DNA of 64,000 nucleotides. Source: Ailurus styani (lineage: Eukaryota; Chordata; Mammalia; Carnivora; Ailuridae). The notes under the pieces are model-generated. The model was not told the DNA's origin and ran no database searches. It saw only the letters and a program-made list of their open reading frames with translations. The first letter of the stretch is position 1. Each line of letters starts with the position of its first letter. The stretch lies in contig LNAC01000375.1 of the NCBI GenBank assembly GCA_002007465.1, positions 1,032,831-1,096,830 of the forward strand, in the 5' to 3' direction. This document shows, one piece after another, positions 59,001 to 64,000 of the stretch. The translations under genes and the position numbers were made by a program.

Positions 59001-62000
59001 TAAGATTTTTTTTAGTAAATAAACATTCTTTAATTAAATTCAATTAAATACCATATAATGTATTATTAGTTTCAGAGGTAGAGTTCAATGATACATCAGT
59101 TATTTATAACACCCAGTGCTCATTACATCATGTGCCCTCCTTAATGCCTATCACCCTATTACCCCATCTCCCTTCCCTTTCCCCTCCAGCAACCCTCAGT
59201 TTCCTACGGTTAAGAGTCTCTTATAGTTTGTCTCCCTCTCCGATTACATTTTTTTTTAAATTTCTCCATCCCTTCCTCTATGCTTCTGGTTTTTTTCTTA
59301 AATTCCATATATGAGTGAAATCATACAATAATTGTCTTTTTCTGACTGACTTACTTCACTTAGCGTAATACCCTCTACTTCTATTCACATTGTTGAAAAT
59401 GGAAACATTTTCATTCTTTTTGATGACTAATATTCCATTGTACATATATATCATACCTTCTTTTCCATTCATCTGTTGGTGGATGTCTGAGTTCTTTCCA
59501 CAGTTTGGCTATTGTGGACATTGTTGCTACAAACATTGTGGTGCAAGTGGCCTTTTGGATCATTATATTTGTAACTTTGTGGTAAAATCCTAGCAGTGCA
59601 ATTGCTGGGCCATAGGGTAGCTCTATTTTTAACTTTTTGAGGAACCTCAATACTGTTTTCCAGAGTGGCTGTACCAGCTTACATTCTAACCAGCAGTGTA
59701 AGAATGTTCCCCTTTCTTCACACCCTTGCCAACATTTGTTGGTTCCTGACTTATTAATTTTAGCCATTCTAACTGGTATGAGGTAGTATCTCATTATGGT
59801 TTTTGATTTAGATTTCCCTGGTGATGAGTGATGTTGAGCATTTTTCATGTGTCTTTTGGCCATTTGTAGGTCTTCTTTGGAGAAAGGTCTGCTCATACAT
59901 TCTCCCCATTTTGAACTGGATTACTTGTTTCTTGGGTGTTGAGTTTGACAATTTCTTTATAGATTTTGGATATTAGCCCTTTATCTGATAATACATTCGC
60001 AAAAATCTTCTCCTATTCTGTAGATTGTCTTGGTTTTGTTGACTGTTTCTTTTGCTGTACAGAATTTTTTTTATCTTGATGAATTCTCAATAGCTCATTG
60101 CTGCCTTTGTTTCCCATACCTTTGGAAACGTGGCTGTGGCTGAAGTCAAAGAGGTTGCTGCCTGTGTTTTCTTACAGCATTTTGATGGATTCCTGTCTTA
60201 TATTTAGGTCTTTCATCCGTTTTGAGTTTATTTTTGTGTATAGGGTAAGAAAATAGTCCAGTTTCATTTTTCTGCATGTGACTCTCTAATTTTACCAACA
60301 CCACTTGTTAAAAGATTTTTTTTTCCATTGGATAGTCTTTCTTGCTTTATCAAAGATTAAGTGGCCATACGGTTCCCATTTCTGGGCCCATTTCTGGGTT
60401 CTCTCTTCTGTTCCATTGATCTATGTGTCCATTTTTGTCCCAGTACCATACTGTCTTGATGATTACAGATTTGGAATAGAGCTTAATGTCCAGAATTGTG
60501 ATACAAGCAGCTTTTGTTTTTCTTTTTCAACTTTCCTTTGGCTTTTCAGGGTCTTTTCTTGTTCCAAAGATTATTTGTTCCAGCTCTGCAAAATGTTTAT
60601 GGTATTTTGATAGGGATTACATTGAATGTATAGATTGCTCTAGGTAGCATAGACATTTTAATAATATTTGTTCTTCCAATCCATGAGCATGGAACATTTT
60701 TCCACTTCCTTGTGTCTTTCCCAATTTCTTTCAAGAGTGTTTTATAGTTTTCAGAGTACAGATCCTTTACTACTTTGGCTAGGTTTATTCCTAGGTATCT
60801 TATGGTTCTTGGTTCAGTTGTAAATGGGATTCCTTAATTTCTCTTTCTTATGTCTCATTTTTAGTGTATAGAAATGCAACTGATTTCTGTGCATATATTT
60901 TGTATCTTAACACTTTACTGAATTCTTGTATGAGCTCTAGCAATTTTGGGGTAGAGTATTTGGGTTTTGCACATAGAGGATCGTGTTACCTGTGAAGAGT
61001 GAGACTTTACTTCTTTGACAATTCAGATGCCTTTTATTTCTTTTTGTTGTCTGATTGCTGAGGCCAGGACTTCTAGTGCTATGCTGAACAACAATGGTGA
61101 GAGTGGACATCCCTGTCGTTTTCCTTACCTTAGGGGAAAATCTCTCATGTTTTCCCCCATTGAACATGATATTTACTGTGGGTTTTTCATATATGGCTTT
61201 TATGATATTGAGGTATATTCCTTCTGTCCCTATACTGTGAAGAGTTTTAATGAAGAAAGAATGCTGTACTATGTCAAATGCTTTTTCCTGCATCAATTGA
61301 GAGGTTCATATGGTTCTTATCCTTCTTTTACTAATGTAGTATATCATCTTGATTGATTTTCAGATGCTCAACCACCGTTGGAGCCTGGTAATAAATCCCA
61401 TTTGGTCGTGGTGAATAATCCTTTTAATGTGCTGTTGGATCCTATTGACTGGTATCTTGGTGAGTACTTCGGCATCCATGTTTGTCAGGGATATTGGTCT
61501 TTAGTTCTCTTTTTTGGTGGGATCTTTGTCTGATTTGGGGATCAAGGTAATCTTTGACTCATAGAAAGGATTTGGAAGTTTTCCTTCCATTTCTATCTTT
61601 TGAAACATCTTCAGAAGAATAGGTATTAATGTTTAGTAGAATTCCCCTGGGAAGCCATCTGACTCTGGACTCTTGCCTGTTGGGAGATTTTTGATTACTG
61701 TTTCAACTTCCTTGCTGGCTATGGGTCTGTTCAGGTTTTCTATTTTTTCCTGTTTTAGCTTTGGTAGTTTATATGTTTCTAGGAATGCATCCATTATTTG
61801 TTGGCATATAGTTGTTCATAATATGTTGTCATAATTGCATTTCTTTGGCTTGGTTGTCATCTCTCTTTATTCATTCATTGTTTCATTAATTTGGGTCCTT
61901 TCTGTTTTTGATAAGCCTGGCTGGAGGGTTATCAATCTTATTAATTCTTTTAAAGAAACAGATCCTAGTTTCATTGATCTATTCCACTCTTCTTTTGATT

Positions 62001-64000
62001 TCTATTTCATTGATTTCTGCTGTAATCTGTATTAATTCTCTTCTGGGGGGTTTAGGCTTTATTTGCTGTTCTTTCTCCAGCTCCTTTAGGTGTAAGTTTA
62101 GGTTATGTATTTGAGACTTCATTTCTTGAAAAGGGATTGTATTCCTGTATACTTTCCTCTTTGGACGCCTTTGCTGCATTCCATTTTGATTTTCTTCCAT
62201 TATTTTTAAAAATTCTTCTTTAATTTCCTGGTTGACCCATTCATTCTTTAGTAGCCTGCTATTTAACCTCCAAGTATTTCAGTTCCTTTAAAATTTCCTC
62301 TTGTGATTGACTTCAAGTTTCAGAGCATCTGAAAATACGCAGGGAATGATCCCAGGCTTTTGGTACTGGTTGAGACCTGATTTGTGACCCAGTAGGTAAT
62401 CTATTTTGGAGACTGTTCCATGTAAACGAGAAGAATGTATATTCTGTTGATTTAGGGTTAAATGCTCTGAATATATCTGTGAATTCCATCTGGTCCAGTG
62501 TCATTAAAGTCCTTGTTTCCTTGTTTATATGATCTGTCCATTGCTGTGAGTGGGGTGTTAAAGTTCCCTACTATTGTTGTATTATTATCAATGTGTTTTG
62601 TGTATAGTCTCTGTTCCTTTCTAGTCTATGTTACTTTTGGGTTCTCTCTTCACTTAAAGGATCCCCTTTGTTATTTCTTGCAGAGCTGGTTTAGTGATGA
62701 TAAATTCCTTAAATTTCTTTTTGTCCTGGAAGCTTTTTCTCTCTCCTTCTATTCTGGATGATAGCCTTGCTGGATAAAGTATTCTTGCCTAAATATTTTT
62801 GTTATTTAGCACCCTGAATATATCATGCTAGTTCTTTCTGGCCTGCCAGGTCTCTGTCTGCTGTCAGGCTTACATTTCTATCTCTGTAGGTTGAGGACCT
62901 CTTTTCCCAAGCTGCTTTCAGGATTTTCTTTCTCTGACACTTGTAAGCTTCACTATTATATGTCGAGTTGTCGACCTGTTTTTATTGATTTTGGAGGGAA
63001 GCCTAGTTCCTTCTCCAGATTAGTGAAGTTTTCAGCTATAATTTGCTCTAATATACCTTCTGTCCCCCCCTTTTACTTCTTCCTCTGGGACCCCAATTAT
63101 TCTAATATTGTTTCCCCTTATGGTATCATTGATCTCTTGAATCCTCCCTTTGTGATCCAGTCATTGTCTTTTCCTCAGTTTCTTAATTCTCCATCATTTT
63201 ATCTTGTATGTAACTGGTTCTCTCTTCTGCCTCATCCTAGAAGTTAGAGTCCTCATTTTTTATTGCATCTCAATAAAGCTCTTTTTGATTTTGACCTGCT
63301 TAGATTTAGTTACTTTGTTTCTCCAGAAAGGGATCCTCTGGTGTCTTCTCTGCTCTTTTCAAGCCCAGCTAGTATCTTTGTAATTTTTGTTCTGAATTCT
63401 AGCTCTGACATTTTACTAATATCCTTATTTATTAAGTCTCTGGAAGTTAATACTGCCTCCTGTTCTTTTTTCTGGTGTGAGTTTTTCCATCTTATCATTT
63501 TTATTCAGAGAAGAATACATGAATAAGAAAGCAAAATACAAAAATATCAACTGTGACCCTAGCAAGTACAGACTAAACAAATTAGAACAGTGTAATACAG
63601 TAGGTGCTGGGTGTATTTTCATCTGTTTGTTGGAAGAAACTAGATCCCAAAATTGTAAAGGAGAAAATCATTATATATGTGTGTGTATGTGTGTGTGTAT
63701 GTGGCGGGAGGGGGGACTGAATACAATGAAAGGAAGCCAGAAATGAAAAATATATAGAGTGTAAATGTAAAAATGAAAAAAAAAGACAAACTAGTTTATC
63801 AACTTTTTAATTTTTTCCCCTTTCAACTTAAAGACTAAAGAATCTTGAGGAAAAAAATTTGAATTCTATATACTATTTTTGCTTATCACTGGAGTATTTC
63901 AGTTTTGTATAATTGGTAAACTTGATATTTGCCAGATGTTCCTGCTGGTCTTCTGGGAGAGGCAACTGTTGTGCTGATTCTCCTGTGTCTTTGCCTCAGG
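59001..64000 (-). mobile_element. Long L1, antisense, runs off the window end
   Basis: The 3' end is at about 59001 and the 3' UTR at 59040-59330. ORF2 C-terminal region at 59411-59896 (161 residues, [26 protein letters not shown]); RT box FTGN instead of FADD (complement of 60985-60996); RT fingers at 60937-61296; endonuclease about 62313-62640; ORF1 C-terminus about 62800-62900; coiled-coil/5' region to about 63500; then the 5' UTR, still continuing at 64000. By comparison with the copy at 40361, roughly 0.9 kb of 5' UTR would lie outside. It is inactive because ORFs are frameshifted and both RT aspartates are lost. Confidence 0.88.
63676..63703. repeat. (GT)n microsatellite in the L1 5' UTR
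   Basis: TATGTGTGTGTATGTGTGTGTG, at the position equivalent to the CA tract at 45861-45887 in the other long L1 but in the complementary dinucleotide phase. Confidence 0.85.

Overview
This window is mammalian nuclear DNA, AT-rich and packed with interspersed repeats; I find no functional multi-exon gene. The clearest taxonomic sign is 23 copies of a tRNA-Lys-derived carnivore SINE (SINEC/CAN-SINE: a head with GGCTCAGT.GGTTAAG, a CT-rich stretch and an A-rich tail). The youngest copies carry the GTAGGCAGAGAGGCAGGCAG variant that I associate with mustelids (weasel, mink, otter or badger relatives). The L1 3' ends also look carnivore-type. Carnivora is firm; Mustelidae is inference from remembered subfamily features.

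Layout. 1-9.4 kb: anonymous AT-rich DNA with scattered SINEs, an antisense MaLR LTR (5336-5873) split by a SINE, and L1 3' scraps. 9.4-25.5 kb: a TTTC microsatellite, a twin-primed (internally inverted) L1 with matching target-site duplications (11484-12992), a nested pair of plus-strand L1 3' fragments (16680-18775), a long unannotated stretch, and the 5' half of an ancient L1M-type element (about 22880-25115). 25.5-30.2 kb: SINEs and an old antisense L1 (about 28200-29775). About 30.6-37.4 kb: a decayed class I (gammaretrovirus-like) endogenous retrovirus with two LTR-like ends in the same orientation and RNase H/integrase remnants.

37443-39453 is the most gene-like object: a minus-strand processed retrocopy of YWHAZ (14-3-3 zeta) with 5' UTR, full-length CDS, long 3' UTR, polyadenylation signal and 12-bp target-site duplications. 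The CDS has no frameshift and a single stop, at codon 8. 40.3-64 kb is almost entirely antisense L1: a full-length copy with its 5' UTR (40361-47352), 5'-truncated copies (47537-50640 and 50650-52230), an older copy interrupted by three SINEs (53690-58785), and a long copy that runs off the window end (59001-64000). Two single-N positions (44702, 49060) each sit between near-identical direct repeats and look like unmerged assembly joins.

Nothing here works as an operon, pathway or defence system. The biology is retrotransposition: L1 machinery presumably mobilised the SINEs and made the YWHAZ retrocopy. I found no convincing undescribed biological system. The items most worth a second look are the YWHAZ retrocopy, the twin-primed L1, the two N junctions, the 240-bp tandem repeat in an L1 5' UTR, and the ERV remnant.
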